From NCBI GenBank assembly GCA_963971405.1, contig OZ020490.1:682001-746000 (forward strand): a DNA stretch of 64,000 nt. Reading direction: 5' to 3'. Shown here one piece after another: positions 43,327 to 55,767 of this stretch. This stretch comes from Psococerastis gibbosa. Lineage: Eukaryota > Arthropoda > Insecta > Psocodea > Psocidae. The position numbers and the translations under genes were made by a program. The notes beneath the pieces were generated by a model. The model saw only the letters and a list, made by a program, of their open reading frames with translations. It ran no database searches and was not told the DNA's origin. Position 1 is the stretch's first letter; each line of letters opens with the position of its first letter.

Positions 43327-43562
43327 TTAATAAATGAATAATAAATGTCTGTTCTATAACTAAGCCAATCTAGCAGAGATAGTGCTATACAGCCCTCTCT
43401 TACATTGGACTTGCAACCAAGACCGCCTGCCTTACATGCCCTCCGAAGCATAGCCAGAAGTGTAGCAAGTATGGAACTCGTATCTGTACTTGGTTAAGTT
43501 ATGCCTTCGCCTGTTTCATTGCGTCAATGCTAAGCTTGTCTCAGCTTGGCCATTATCGCTTG
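43327..43562 (-). repeat. SINE family 1, core plus tail
   Basis: On the minus strand: AGCGATAATGGCCAAGCTGA, ATTGACGCAATGAAACAGGC, then TGTAAGAGAGGGCTGTATAG, GGCTTAGTTATAGAAC and an ATTTATTATTCATTTATTA tail. It joins the core seen at 59552 to the tail seen at 59324 and 63023, so these belong to one family. Confidence 0.8.
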
Positions 43563-46500
43563 TAACCGGTGTAGGTTGACATACCAGTTCAATTCATACG
43601 GGAAGAAGAAAAATAATGTCCGAAAGCCATGGGGTCATTGCTATTGGACAAGGGACCTATGGGCCACGTTAAAAAGTCAAAAAACGAGAAAAATCTACGT
43701 TTGCCTGTTTGCCATGGGCCTCGAAGCAAGAACCTTTCAGGTGAAAGTTTGATTCAGTTCCACTACTCTACAAGTCCTTATCTTGTCTTCAAACCCTAGT
43801 ACAATGGGATTAAGCTTCCTTGGGTTGCCACAATGAGGAAGAGAATTTCCAAAAGCCCCGTTAAATCCGCTCTGCCTGCCAAACGTGTTCAATTTTTCAC
43901 GGGACAGGACCTGACAAAGCCGCTGTTGTCCGACAAACACACGTGCACCCAATTTAGAACCTTTCCTGCCCCCCTAAACCATTCATTTCCAACAGCTGCC
44001 CCCCGAATAAGTCTTCCTGAAGCCCGCAGCGACCCTAATTGATGCGCCCTCCTGTGGTTTTCGGCGTCAGGAAAATATTTTAATTATGAGCAGAAAAAAA
44101 TTGTCAGCTTCGTGCGGCTTCCTGTGTACAGAAGGTAAATATGTCTAGTTCTCGAATATTTATACTTGCACCTACCCTCTTGACCGTAAGCCGACTCAAC
44201 AGGCTCCTTCTCGGGCCAGGGGTTTCAGAAGTACCCCACCCCCCTCCGGGAAAAAAAAATTGAAAAGTAAAAGAACATTATTCAAGTTTTGTTGTGAGTT
44301 TTTCCAAAAAGACCTTTCGTAAGACTTACGGCCACAGTCATGGAAGTTTGTCCTCCCACTTTTTACGATTGATGTTTCATCTCATAAAATATATATATAT
44401 TTTATAAAATAAAGTAAAAGTAAAGTAAATGTATTTCAAAAAAATTTCCTTCGTAAATAATCGTAATACATTAATAAACATATGGGCCATGGGGCCAGTT
44501 ACGCTAGGCCCGTGATGGGCCCCTAAACAGTTTGCAATGCAAACAATATTTAAATACACTTGTAATGAGATACTGGACAATGGAATTGAATAGGCCGTTG
44601 ACTGTAATTGATTTTATTGAGGTACTTTTCAACTCCTCTTGGCTCTTGACTCTTGAGTGAAAGTGACTTTACAAACATGATTACAATAAATGTGTGAAAA
44701 GAACGATACATGCTTACAATTAATAATGGATTTGACCCAGCCTGCTTCCATGTAGAAAAACCAACTCTGTGTCCTCATCTAAAGGAGCTGATGAGACACA
44801 GAGGTAGATTAAAGATATTATTGAATAAAGGAAATAAATATGTAAAAAGAAGATTTAGGAATATTGAATTGTGTGAATGTGAACAGCGCTATCTATCGGG
44901 AAAAAGGTGAAGCTGGAAGCAGACTGGTTATTTTATATGTCGGACTGCGCGGTCCCCACACACTCATTATAATGTAATAAATAATAATTTATGTTTGAAT
45001 CATATAAAAATCACTGAAAAAAAAATATTAGTAAGAAGCAAGAAAGAAAAAATAATAGTAGTAATGGTAGGCTAGTATATAAATAATATATAATATAATA
45101 TAATATGTAAATAGAAAGCTTAAATTAAATTAACGGCTTGAGCAAAAACTGAGACGGGCATTCGGCTAATTGGGTGAAGATGTTTATTTATATTGCGACT
45201 TGCGATCGAAAAGATTAATATTATATATTTGTTTAATTGATTCTGTATATGTTGTATAGGGAAATGGATATGTGTGAAAATATGTGTGATGTTTGAAAAA
45301 GGGATGTTTTTGAGACAAAAGTTCCTAGACTCCAAGTCTATGTTGTATGTAGTCTGCCTGACCGTCTAACGTCATGCTGCGTTTGTATCTGTCTAGTAAT
45401 AGCTGTCTTGTATAAAGTAGTGTCAAAGGATGAAATCATTATATAGTAGAAGGGATGGGAAAATCCATCTAAACGTCAACTCTCCTCAATACTTTATGAC
45501 TATGACTAATGACAGATAAGTGCCGCACCATGGAAGTTAATAAGAACCACTGATGATTGGAAACAAGCCACCTCACAAATAACAGCAACACTCCTATATC
45601 TAAACATTCTAAACCTCAACTCTTCCCTGTACTATGCATGATAGATACGGCCCTGTATTAGAATATGTTAGCATAAACAAAAGACAGTTCGGAACGAGAG
45701 CACAGAGGCCATTCAAAGAATCTGGCCCGTCATGGTAGCTATGACGACCAAATTGATATTCAATTGTTACCCCTGTCACAGGCTAATGTAAATCATAACC
45801 TAATTGACTGCGCAAGCGCATAAACAAATCACGGTCAATGTTGTTATTGACGGACGCCGCCTTTTAGGGCAGTAATATTTTAATTTTTTGACTTGATCCG
45901 TCTGTGAATGGGGTATGATGAAGGTCGGTGGCTGTCTCGACTGTTATTTGCATTTTTTGTTCCTTTCAATCCTTTGTGATTTTGAAATACAGTAGTCATA
46001 AATTTGCCCATATACTGTATGGAAATAACATTTTATAATGTATGGTATTTAAATACCAATTTAAGAGGATACCTGAATATTTACTGTGACGCCAACTATT
46101 GTTGGAATATATAAGTGCAGAAAGTGGAATCCGACGTGATTGTTTCCTAGCCTACTTACTGGAATTTGTTCTAAAGGTACCTCAGAAATTTTTTTTAAGA
46201 AAAAACAAAAACGTGGATTCCTGGGTAGTGCATAGGATTGTAATCATATCAACGGAGACCAAGATGGCTTCCTTAGAAAGCTACATATACGTATAAGTTA
46301 GAAGCAAGAATCGTGGTGAACTACATACAGTATCTCCAGAGAAACCGATTTTTCCATTGTACAGACAACGTCCGGCCGACATGTAGGCTACCTGATCTAT
46401 TTTTAAAATGTTGCCTGTGCCCTGTAAGGGGACGGGTCACGATTCTGGATCGTCACGCGCATACCTACTATATACCTGAGTCAGTTGTCCACTGGATGGA

Positions 46501-46654
46501 ACCCGGCCCCAGCGCTTTTTAATACCTCCTCCACGAACCCTTTGTATGTGTTCTTTAACATTATATTGCAGTAGATTTTGGTATATATAACACCAACATT
46601 AAATTCCTCGTTGTAACCGAAATTATAGGATACATAGAAAAAACTGAATTTGTT
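43563..46654. other. About 3.1 kb without a recognised gene
   Basis: The stretch 44710-44910 has a basic 66-codon frame (KELMRHRGRLKILL, VKRRFRNIELCEC) that I cannot place. AT-rich microsatellites lie at 44384-44410 and 45080-45110. No repeat family shared with the rest of the window was found. Confidence 0.4.
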
Positions 46655-46722
46655 GGCATTCATAACCACGATCTACACCTAACTAGGGCGCCGTCTTAAC
46701 CGATGGACCACAAGCTAGAATC
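46655..46722 (-). repeat. tRNA-like pseudogene or SINE head
   Basis: On the minus strand GTGGTCCATCGGTTAAGACG resembles a tRNA A-box region, and GGTGTAGATCGTGGTTATGA resembles the anticodon-to-T arm of the tRNA-like core in the hairpin at 13868-13970. The B-box (GGTTATGAATGCC) is degenerate, so this is not a working tRNA gene. Confidence 0.55.
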
Positions 46723-47094
46723 GAGCATTGGTGAATTCTCCGTAAAAAAAAAAGAGAAAAAAAACAATAACTAGCTGGATCACACAATCAGTTTAAAACT
46801 AAAATAAAATTATATATTTTCGATAACACCTAAACCCTGTTACCTGGCCTCGTAAGTCGTAGCAGTACAAACAATGGACCCCCCTTTTTCCCCTCATTTA
46901 TTACCTTCTTCCCCCCTTTATATTCCATACACGATAATTTAAGTTAAATATTAATATGTATACTGTTATTAAGTCATGGTTAACATGAAAAAAATACTTT
47001 ATAAATAGTCTTATTGTTCGCCAATTGTATTGCAATAAAGTCGTCATCCATTCATTCATTCATAACTCTAAAATCACAATCAGTGCTTACAACC
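46723..47094. other. No gene recognised
   Basis: About 370 bases with poly(A) and poly(T) runs. A CATTCATTCATTCATAA repeat lies at about 47049-47064. Confidence 0.4.
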
Positions 47095-47102
47095 CACAAA
47101 GT

Positions 47103-47250
47103 CAAGGCCGTGCCCAGGTTTTTGTTTCGGACGGGGTCCAACATTTTTTTTACGTATTTTATTAATGTAACTCCATTCTATTCAGTGTACAGCCCTTCTA
47201 TTTCGGAGGGGGTCTGGACCCCTTGGACCATCCCCCTGGGCACGGCCTTG
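47103..47250. mobile_element. 148-bp hAT-like MITE with perfect duplication
   Basis: The left end is CAAGGCCGTGCCCAGG and the right end CCTGGGCACGGCCTTG, exact 16-bp inverted repeats. CACAAAGT flanks both sides (47095-47102 and 47251-47258). It is among the cleanest short transposons here, with a related decayed copy at 50206-50350. Confidence 0.95.
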
Positions 47251-47258
47251 CACAAAGT

Positions 47259-47809
47259 ACAATAATATGCATACATTATAATATATACATATATATATTA
47301 GCCTACGTTAGTGTGTCATATGATTGGTAACAGGAAGTAATATAAGACTATGTTGCCACACATGGTGACTACTCTGTCAACCATGGCCACATTTCCGCTT
47401 TAAATACGAATATACAAACACAAATCTCACCATAGTTCTTTATGAGTGACAAATTTTGCATTTCATTAATGCAATAGACTCAGCACAGGTGCCATAAGCC
47501 ACAAAAGGACGCTCACTACCTACGAAGAGCCACATTCAAAATTCAAATTCAAATATATTTTTAAAAAAATCATTCACCTCAATTATAATATCTAAATTCA
47601 CAAAATATGGAAAAGAAAGTCCCGTGCTGTCCTCCCCCCCCCCCTTCCTAAACAAATATAAAAGTATAATTAGCGTAAAGACAAATAAAAAATAAAAATT
47701 AAATAAATTGAATCGTCGCTAACACCAATTGGGGTTACAGATGTCCGGAAATCGCGCACTTCTTCAGAATTTGTCTTCCGCAAATGGTCACAAGCTATGT
47801 ACAACATAA
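47259..47809. other. No gene recognised
   Basis: A TATACATATATATAT microsatellite is at about 47280-47300, and a C run at about 47632-47645. No exon supported. Confidence 0.4.
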
Positions 47810-48185
47810 TCAGTGCATTTCAAATGTGGCTACTTATACAGGCGAATGTTGCACATACATCACGGAGAGATCTAGTCCCTAATGATGAGGCCCTGAGGCG
47901 AATGGATGCAGAAGCCGAGTTGCTGCTGAAGGTTAAGAAACCGAAACTAATGTAATTCAGTCATGTCATGAGGAACAAAAGATATCGCCTTCTGCATGTA
48001 ATAATCCTGAAGGCTTCCAGCAGAAGAAGACCACACTGATTGAAAACCTTGAGGCAGTGGCATCGCAAGAGCACGACTTCCCTTTTCATCAGAGCAGCAG
48101 TCTCCAAGGTTCATATTGCCATGATGATCGCCAATCTTTGAATGAAGAACCATTTCAGGAAGAACCATTTCAAGAAGAAGAAATG
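47810..48185 (+). pseudogene. LINE RT C-terminal and 3' end fragment
   Basis: The plus strand encodes a degenerate form of the FEMWxYRRML...SWRD..TN-type block (FQMWLLIQANVAHTSRRD), then LVPNDEALRRMD, ELLLKVKKPKLM, SHVMRNKRYRLLHVII and a tail RAAVSKVHIAMMIANL. An in-frame TAA follows the KPKLM block. It has relatives at 8846, 26205 and 49870. It is dead, and 5' truncated. Confidence 0.8.
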
Positions 48186-48478
48186 GGCTGATAAATACAG
48201 CTAGTCGGTTGGGAATTCTAGCCTCAGCTATGCGAGGACTGCACCTTTCATATTTCTAGAGCCCATCAGGAATATACATTTATTATATTATATGCCTACT
48301 ATTACTGAAGAAAATTAGAAAGCCTTGCCATTATACAGATTTTGTGAATTATTGATAAACAATGTTCGGCAGTTAACTTTTTTCTATGTATCTTTTAAAG
48401 CGCATACTAGGCAGATGGTGAATTCTGAGTTTCAAAAATAAGTCTGTCTTGATAGGTGTATAGGTTCAGTTGTATTTT

Positions 48479-49320
48479 TGCTTTCCAATTTATACGTAGT
48501 ATAAGGAAAGCTTTGTGATGGTCCAAATTTTCGATTCCGAAATTTCAACGGATTTACACGTTTTGAGGTACCAGGAACCCAAAAAAGTGGTTTTTACGAG
48601 AAGTCTGTCTGTCTGTCGCTCTGTCTGTCGCTCTGTCGCTCTGTCAGTCTGTCTGTCTGTGCGTCGATTTCCGGGCAAACTACTCGGTCGATTTTGATGA
48701 AATTTTGCATGTAGGTTCACAAAAATCATACATCGCGACCATTTGTTTTATTTTGGGCTAACTCAATTTGGGGGGGTTTAATTTTCAAGAAACTCATAAA
48801 AAACGTCTAAAAAAATTATTTCTCGAAAACGGCTCCAATGATTTCTTGTAAATTCACATATATTGTAGTCGTTATAAATGTTGACAAAATGCGGGGGGCT
48901 GCTTGCCCCTTGATAGTTTGCTTCTGGGAGTAAAAAAATAAAAACAACTAAATTTTAATGAAAAATGACTAAAAAATAATTTTTCAGCGAAACCTTTCTA
49001 TCGATGATTCCTACCTTCAGGCATGTTTTAGGTGTTAAATTGAGTAACGAGACAGATCGCTTTCCCAAAAAACTATTTGGTTTTGCACAAAAAATTATTT
49101 TTTGAAAAAATGATAGAAAATTCGCGCTCAAATGCATTGCGCGCCCTGCCATTATTGCTCTGTGTGGTAATTTGTTGGTCTGACCTATCTAGAATTTACC
49201 TCACCTCCATGACGCCCCCCCCCCCTTCCCCCCGAGATGACCGAAATTTAACTATAGGAAAATTATTTACCATAAAATTACTCATTTTCTCTAGCTACTA
49301 CTTTATAAATTGGAAAGCAT
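48479..49320 (-). repeat. Family A dispersed repeat, copy 4
   Basis: It runs from TGCTTTCCAATTTATACG to AAATTGGAAAGCA. The (TGTC)n tract, interrupted by GCTC, lies at about 48604-48660. The outermost block with the palindrome CGAGTAAACTCG is missing; a poly(T) follows. The frame at 49077-49598 that starts inside this copy is spurious. Confidence 0.88.
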
Positions 49321-49869
49321 GTTTTTTTTTGTACGTTTGGAATGTAAGGGCATATCGGGAAATAGATAACCGCACTTCCATTCTCATGTTTTCTTTGCTA
49401 TATTTTGATATTTTTTTTCGTATATGTGTAACTGATGTAGCTGACAACTGTACCTATACAAATATAACTATATTATTATTATTATTATCATTACACGGCA
49501 CCTCCATCTACAAATACATGGTGGTATTTCTCACCAAGACTTTTCAAGCGATTGTGGGAACCGACCTTTGTGGCAATGTGAGGCGCCAATTTTATTGACG
49601 CATTGTCTAGGCGAGGGAGTATGCCAGACGGCAGACAGGCCAGGTTCAGGCATACTGTAGGTGTGGCTGGACAGATTTAGATGACAGCGCTGACCTTTGC
49701 TGGCATGACGGGAGCTACGTCGTAAACCATGGCACCTTTGTCTCCTATCCATCTGCATAACACCATATGGACATTCCGCATCGTCAAATATTCCAATAAG
49801 TCACTGAGACTACTTCCACGTGACGTCATTAGCTGGGTTCCAAACATTCCAAATCATGATCTACTTCTT
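49321..49869. other. No gene recognised
   Basis: About 550 bases with an ATT microsatellite at about 49470-49487. Frames here continue out of the flanking repeat and are not supported. Confidence 0.4.
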
Positions 49870-50110
49870 CTTCTTTAAATGCCCCTTCTATCGATGATTG
49901 GTGGTCATCATGGCAGCTGCTCTGACAAGGGTAGCTGTCCTCTTGCCAACCACTGCCTCAGGTTTTTCAACTGTCTTCTGCCGGGAGCCCTCAGTCCTTC
50001 TATCTTCCCTTGAACTATTACATGTAGTAAGCGAAGCTTTTCGTTCCTCATCCCATGACTGAAGTTTGTTATTTCCTGTTTCTTAACCGTTACCAGCAAC
50101 TCGGCTTTTG
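49870..50110 (-). pseudogene. LINE RT C-terminal fragment
   Basis: The minus strand encodes ELLVTVKKQEITNFSHGMRN, EKLRLLHVIVQGKIEGLRAP and GRRQLKNLRQW, the block that ends RTE/Jockey-like ORF2 proteins. It is the same family as 47810-48185 and better preserved in this block. The 90-codon frame extends a little upstream into unrelated sequence. Confidence 0.8.
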
Positions 50111-50205
50111 ATTTATACGTATTCATAAATGCTAAAATGCTCAGAAAGTTGCCAAAACTGAAAACCTGTAACTGTACCAAATATATCTATATAAATATAT
50201 ATATG

Positions 50206-50350
50206 CAAAAACATAGCCCAGATTTTTGTTTGGAAGGGGGTCCAAAATTTTTTTTAAACGTATTTTATTAATGAAAGTCCATTTAATTTCTATCCAGCGT
50301 AAAACCCTTTTATTTCAGACCCTTTGGAGGACCCTTTGGGCACGGCCTTA
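50206..50350. mobile_element. Decayed relative of the 47103 MITE
   Basis: AAACATAGCCCAGATTTTTG at the left and TTTGGGCACGGCCTTA at the right, with the interior TTTTAAACGTATTTTATTAA and TAAAACCCTTTTATTTC matching 47103-47250. No target duplication was resolved. Confidence 0.75.
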
Positions 50351-51671
50351 TATACTAGTATATTTATTCTAATGACACATTGGCATGGCTTGTGGACCCC
50401 GGGGGTCCGCTGTATACTATAAATGTTCACAGTTTCACACACATACGATCCTTCCGTGTCGATACTACACTTACTTCTCTACAGTCATCCATTGCAACAA
50501 CCTAACAATACCTCCAGCTCTGAAAGGAGCCCCTACAATAAAGCCCACTAGTTTATCTAGTAGATAGTCTCTTTGAACATCCCCCTTCCCCCGGGTTATC
50601 CAGCAGATAGGCTATTTGAGCCGTGTTGATAAGACATTTGTATGCCGCGCTGGGGTGTTTATTTCCACCCCTATAAAACTGAGGGATGATGAGAGAGTGT
50701 CGCGCTGTTGGCGTGTGTCTCCACTTTATTTAAAATTTATGTGTGCAAAACCAACATGGCTGACCTACTAGCGCGCTTTATAGTGTGATGTGAAGTGTTG
50801 GGGCTCCTTTACATAGATTGGTGTAGACTAACCTGAGTCGGTTTTGCTAGAATTCAACATAGGAGGGATGGGACATTTGCTTCACGCCAAAAATATTTGT
50901 TTTAATTTCTGGGGGCTGCCTGCTGCGTCTTCTAAGGCCAGTAATTGAAAATACCCCAAGATTCAAAAACATTGGAACTACGATAATAACATTACACCAT
51001 TTGCGGTATGAATCTTTTCCAATAGATAACGAACGAGTCTCAGTAATTAACTTACAATATGCAATATGCAATATTATATGAACAGACTTAGGCCTACTCG
51101 TTTTAACTTAAGTACGAGTATTAAATAAAATAAAAAATAGAACCCATACAATTTTAGCCAAATTGCAAAACCTATCTTTCGTACCCACAAGAGCAGTTAA
51201 ATTTTGCGAATGTTCGGAAAGTACCATATATAATTTGAAAAACAACGTAAATCTATTATAGCAGAGGAAAAAGTTACTTTACAATGTTGTCTATCCTTTC
51301 TACTGGAATTAGTCAGCTATATATTGATTGGTAACGATTGCTGGCCCGGATAACCTGAATATTCAGATGCAATAACAAGAAATTGAATGTCATTTCAATT
51401 GTGTTATTGTATGCCAATTCGCTAATGAGTAATGCTGATGCTATCACCCACTAATGGAAGCAAATCGCCCCCCCCCCCCCTCCCCCGCACTGGCCACTAT
51501 CAGTAACATTAACAATGTATTAAAAACAACCGCTCATTATTTTATATATGATACATGGGCGAATATTTCTCACAGGGCTTGATTAAAAAATTAACCGGTC
51601 CAAGGCTAGAGTTTTATTGCCCCTCCCCCCTCCTCAAAATTGAAGACACTGACACCGGTGCCACTTCTTTA
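50351..51671. other. About 1.3 kb without a recognised gene
   Basis: C runs lie at about 51470-51485 and 51620-51633. Frames are short and featureless. Confidence 0.4.
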
Positions 51672-51975
51672 GGCGGGGTCTCATTGCAGAATGCAAATGA
51701 CATTGACATTTACTCTATGACATAGTTAAAATTGATTAATGATCATAGAGTAAAATCACAAACAAACAAACTAAAATTAAAAAATGGCGTCATGGGATAT
51801 GTTAAGTACAAACATTTTAATTGATTTCTATAAAAAGAAAAATTCAAATTTCCGTCAATGTCATTTGCATTTTGCAATGAGAGGTCGGTGGAATACCCGC
51901 CTAAGTCTTGAATGTCTGCTACCACGTCAATGTCTTTGCATTCTGCAATGAGAGGTCTGTGGAAACCCCGCCTTA
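51672..51975. mobile_element. Palindromic MITE related to 10383-10762
   Basis: GGCGGGGTCTCATTGCAGAA at the left is inverted at the right (TTTGCAATGAGAGGTCGGTG, CCCGCC). The centre (AAATGGCGTCATGGGATATG, TTAAGTACAAACATTTTAAT) is nearly identical to the centre of the 10.5 kb element. Beyond 51902, GTCTTGAATGTCTGCTACCA and then a second right end (GCAATGAGAGGTCTGTGG, CCCCGCC) follow, so the copy is compound. Confidence 0.8.
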
Positions 51976-52037
51976 GGCTTAAAAAAATGGTCAGGTATTT
52001 AAAGTTGTGGTACGAACTCTAACTTTCAATCGAAATG

Positions 52038-52185
52038 TAATTACAAAGGCTTTCATGGCCGGAGTTACGTGACAAAGCAGTAGAATCCGGGATGATAGGC
52101 CGTGGTCGTTGTGAAAGTGTAATTCCAAACGTTTCGTCAACATGTGCGGTCGGAATCTTCAATGGAACTTGGTAGAATTCTAATG
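52038..52185 (+). repeat. Dispersed repeat with ACGTTTCGTCAACATGTGCG motif, colinear copy
   Basis: TAATTACAAAGGCTTTCATG, GCAGTAGAATCCGGGATG, GGCCGTGGTCG and AACGTTTCGTCAACATG lie in one orientation. This is the most complete of three copies (see 12890 and 32655). Confidence 0.8.
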
Positions 52186-52460
52186 ATTAATGTTTATTAG
52201 TTAAAATAACTACAATATTTTACAGTATATACGGCTCATTACCGTTTTAGAAGAGGCTCACTACCTTGTAGGACTTGTATCGTGGGCCCTTATAGTCAAA
52301 GTGTTAATCAGTAAAAATAGAGGTCATATCCACTCTTACAGTCAGTAAATTTATAAAAAATAAAAGAATAAAATATAAAAAATATATAAAATAAGTCGGT
52401 CTTGCTATAAAATAAACATAGGCTACATTAATTTATAGTATATTGTATCTTGGAGGCTCA

Positions 52461-52545
52461 GCAGCAACTTCCCCCAAAAGCCGAAAGGTTGTTGGCTCGA
52501 GTCCCACACTTGCCACATTTTCTGGCTATGTTGCGATGGGCATGT
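52461..52545 (+). repeat. SINE family 1, tRNA-like head
   Basis: GCAGCAACTTCCCCCAAAAG, then CCGAAAGGTTGTTGGCTCGA (a degenerate B-box) and CCCACACTTGCCACATTT. The same head occurs at 59552. The downstream core is truncated. Confidence 0.75.
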
Positions 52546-52609
52546 GATTTATGTTGGTTAACAAATAACAGGGCCCTAATTAATTATATTAAATGCATCA
52601 TTGAGAGCA

Positions 52610-52890
52610 CAAAAGGAACTAATAAAAGGAGAAGGTATTCCTGGAGCAACTGAAGGAGGACGCAGGAGCTCGAACGTACCAAGAGCTGAAGAGGAAGGCG
52701 CAGGACCGAGAGAGGTGGAGGATGATTTGCAGGGATTTGCTGCTAACCAATACTTGAAATGAAGAGGGCATGTCAAAATCGCGGAGATTGGAGACATCGC
52801 TGCAATATGTTGCTGCCAACCAGCCATCATCCGGCTGTAACTTGAAGAAGAGAAGAATACTTGAAATTGTCACCTCAGACGAAGAAATTA
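52610..52890 (+). mobile_element. LINE 3' tail fragment
   Basis: It encodes a degenerate ORF2 end (EGIPGATEGGRRSSNVPRAE in one frame; the actual frame is unclear), then GCTAACCAATACTTGAAATG, an inserted stretch, and CTTGAAATTGTCACCTCAGA. It is the same family as 37505-37665. Confidence 0.6.
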
Positions 52891-54010
52891 TTAAGTTTCC
52901 TTTTTTATGTTTACATAGACAGTAGCAGAACATTTTTCCGAAGATATATTTTGTAGCAGCAAGAAATGGGTTGATCTAATTCTTAGAAAAAAAAATGCTT
53001 TGGCACAATTGAATTGAATACTGGCTGAGTTGGGTATTGCGTAGTAGTAATCAATGAAAATACAGCTTCTACTTAATTTGCACGTACACCTTTTATTGTT
53101 GTCCTCCATTTTATTGCACACAGTAGCAGAAGAGTAAAGTATTGTTACGTAGGTCACACAGCGCCAAATCTTAAGTTTTACTATGGTTTTTTCAACTAAC
53201 TTTCAATGTTGGGATCAGCACCATATACCCGTCAATGATGCACATTGCCCCTAAAAAATGCCCACCAGTGACCGTCTTCTTGTGCTTTAAAGCGCCGTCC
53301 AATAAAGTCCACTTATTTTTAATGAATTTTAATTTGTAATGCGTTGAAGAATATACGTCACTCAATAACCCAGCATTAGGCTTAATGCAGAGGAACAAGT
53401 TACAAGGAACAAACATAATTTCCCATTCTCTGTGGCGTTGAAATACAAACAAAATATTTTGCAGAGGCACTCTGTGAGATATTATCCGCCACTTAACCAA
53501 CAAAAGCAACGCAATTAATTTCAATCTAGTGCACAGGAAGCCAAAACGACAAAACTACAACAATGCAGCAGGCAAACAACTTTCCAAAAAGTTAAACTTT
53601 GCCGCCCGCCGCCATGTTAATGTGAAGCGTTGCGTGAACTGGAAACATTCACGAGTTGGTACTTGTGATAACGCGAATGGCTGTATTAAGTTAAGGTGTT
53701 GGGGGCCCCATCAATGTGGCAGTTACGGCGTCGTTTATGGGGACAGGTTTCAAAATACAGGTTCAGGTTTATTTCAAATTACTCAGATGACATGGTGTAC
53801 CTAATAGGAGTATTCATATACGGTACCTGTTCTTAAAGTGGGAAAAAGTCTGGGAAAATAGAAATCTAAGAACAAGTAAATTAATAACTGATTTTTTTTT
53901 TAAAACTATAACTAGGTAATTAGCGGAATTAAGAATAAACTTAGAATAAAAGGTAAAGGTAGAAAAAGAGGTACGCATATGAGCATGAGTTTCGTATCCA
54001 TAACCAATAG
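52891..54010. other. About 1.1 kb without a convincing gene
   Basis: The minus frame 53192-53524 (110 codons) begins hydrophobic and contains FLCIKPNAGLLSDVYSSTHY, but I recognise no family. The plus frame 53529-53804 is very basic. Neither has splice or homology support that I can see. Confidence 0.35.
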
Positions 54011-54172
54011 ATTTCGAAGGCAAGGTGGTAGCGTGGTACTTACTTGTGCGAGGCTTTACGCGCCATGCGATCGGAGACGGGTCGTAACTCAACACGGATA
54101 CTAAACTACAAAGGCGAGTGAAGAGGTAAATTGGATGCATTCATAAATTGTTTCTATGCAATTAACCTTTTA
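54011..54172 (+). repeat. SINE family 2, near-complete copy
   Basis: It starts ATTTCGAAGGCAAGGTGGTA, has tRNA-like ATGCGATCGGAGACGGGTCG, then GTGAAGAGGTAAATTGGATG and TATGCAATTAACCTTTTATA. This is the best-preserved family 2 copy and serves as the reference. Confidence 0.8.
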
Positions 54173-54875
54173 TATAAAATAAGAAATAAAAATAAATAAA
54201 TAAATATTCACTTTATTTTAATTTAAGGTACAAAGATTTACAGTATATCAAATATTTTATCTTAAGCCTATTGGCATTCGTTTCCGGGCAATGAGGAAAC
54301 GCTCAACAAACGTTGTGCAAGGAATATGCTTGGAATTATGAACGCAGGCTGACCTTTCAGACGAGAAGCAAATGCTCTTATTGTTTTGAGTGGAAACCAA
54401 GTATAATCTCATGCTTATTTTTGTGCGGTCGGCTGATTCAGTTTCGCTCTATTGCCCTATTTATTTATTTTGTTCCCATTTATTAATTACGACACTATAG
54501 TTCTCCCTGACATCAGAGTTTAGAGTTCCCGCTATTGTATAACAGCCTATTTCTACTAATTTTCTTATTTTGTTTCTTCTTCTTCTTCCTCTTCTTCTTC
54601 CAGTTTCATAAAATCTGGACTACACCAAGTTACCTGGTGGGTATGTTACTGATCACAAAGCTAAAGAAGGCAGACCCAGTGTTGTAACATACAAATTTGC
54701 CCACTTAGAGTTTGCGTATTCCTGGGGTTCTAAGGTAATTGTAGAAAGACTTTTTAAAAATTTCTTCTTCTGTAATGTAGCAGTACGGTATGCTTAGTTC
54801 TTGTTTTTTTTTTCCTTCTTTGATACCTCCATAGAAACATTTTCTTGGGACTAATTGTATAATTGCTTTTGTTTT
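54173..54875. other. No gene recognised; (CTT)n tract
   Basis: A CTTCTTCTTC microsatellite at about 54575-54602 may be a LINE tail in reverse. AT-rich AAATAAATAAATAAAT lies at about 54189-54206. Confidence 0.45.
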
Positions 54876-55767
54876 TGCTTTCCAATTTATACGTAGTATA
54901 AGAAAAGCTTTGTGATGGTCGAAATTTTCGATTCCGAGATTTCAACGGATTTACACGTTTTGAGGTCCCAGGAACCAAAAAAAGTGGTTTTTACGAAATG
55001 TCTGTCTGTCACTCTGTCGGTCTGTATGTCTGTCCGTCTGTATGTCTGTCTGTCTGTTCATCGATTTCCGGGCAAATTACTCGGCCAGTTTTGATAAAAT
55101 TTCACAAAAGTCATACCTCGGGACCATTTTTTTTTATTTTGGGCTAACTCAATTTGGGGGGTTTTTATTTTCAAAAAACTTCAGAAAAACGTCTAAAAAA
55201 ATTATTTCCCAAAAACGGCTCCAACGATTTCTTTTAAATTCACATATATTGTACTAGTAGTTATTATCAATGTTGATAAAATGCGAGGGATCGCTTGCCT
55301 CTTGACAGCTTGCTTCGGGGGTAAAAAAGTAAAAATAACTCAATTTTCATGAAAAATTACTAAAAAAAAAAATTTCTGCGGAATCTTTCTATCGATGATT
55401 TCCACCTCCAGGTACGTTCTAGGTGTTCAATATGGTAAAAAACCGGACAGGTTGAATTCCCATGAAATATTTGGTTCTGTGCAAAAAATTATTTTTTGAA
55501 GAAATTATGGAAAATTATTTAAATTCACGCTCCAATACATTACGTACCGTGTGTCATTGTTACTACTGTTACAATGTATTGGTCTGTTCGTTCCAGAATA
55601 TACAATTGAGTTTTAAGGGGTTTTTAGTATATTGAGGTGGACCGCTCCCATTAAGGGATCTGAAATTTTTTATCATAAGGAAATTATTTACTATGAAATC
55701 CACATTATGTCTATCTACTAATTTAAAAATTGGAAAGCATGTTCGAGTAAACTCGGACCGGTTCTTT
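54876..55767 (-). repeat. Family A dispersed repeat, copy 5 (full length)
   Basis: It runs from TTGCTTTCCAATTTATACG through a TGTC tract (about 55000-55060) to GCATGTTCGAGTAAACTCGG and the ACCGGTTCTTT end. At 892 bp it is the best full-length uninterrupted copy. Confidence 0.9.

Noticed and set aside
48490..48729. Arg-Gln-Thr-Asp repeat protein (also seen at 150-377, 7329-7568 and 54912-55094)
   Set aside because: These are translations of the GACA/TGTC microsatellite in family A. The tract length varies between copies and is not kept in frame.
49077..49598. 173-codon plus-strand frame
   Set aside because: It begins inside family A copy 4 and runs through its end into AT-rich unique sequence. 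It is hydrophobic because of T-rich DNA, and no other family A copy keeps this frame.
53192..53524. 110-codon minus-strand frame with hydrophobic start
   Set aside because: It looks superficially like a signal peptide, but I recognise no family and see no supporting context. Other chance frames in the window reach similar lengths.
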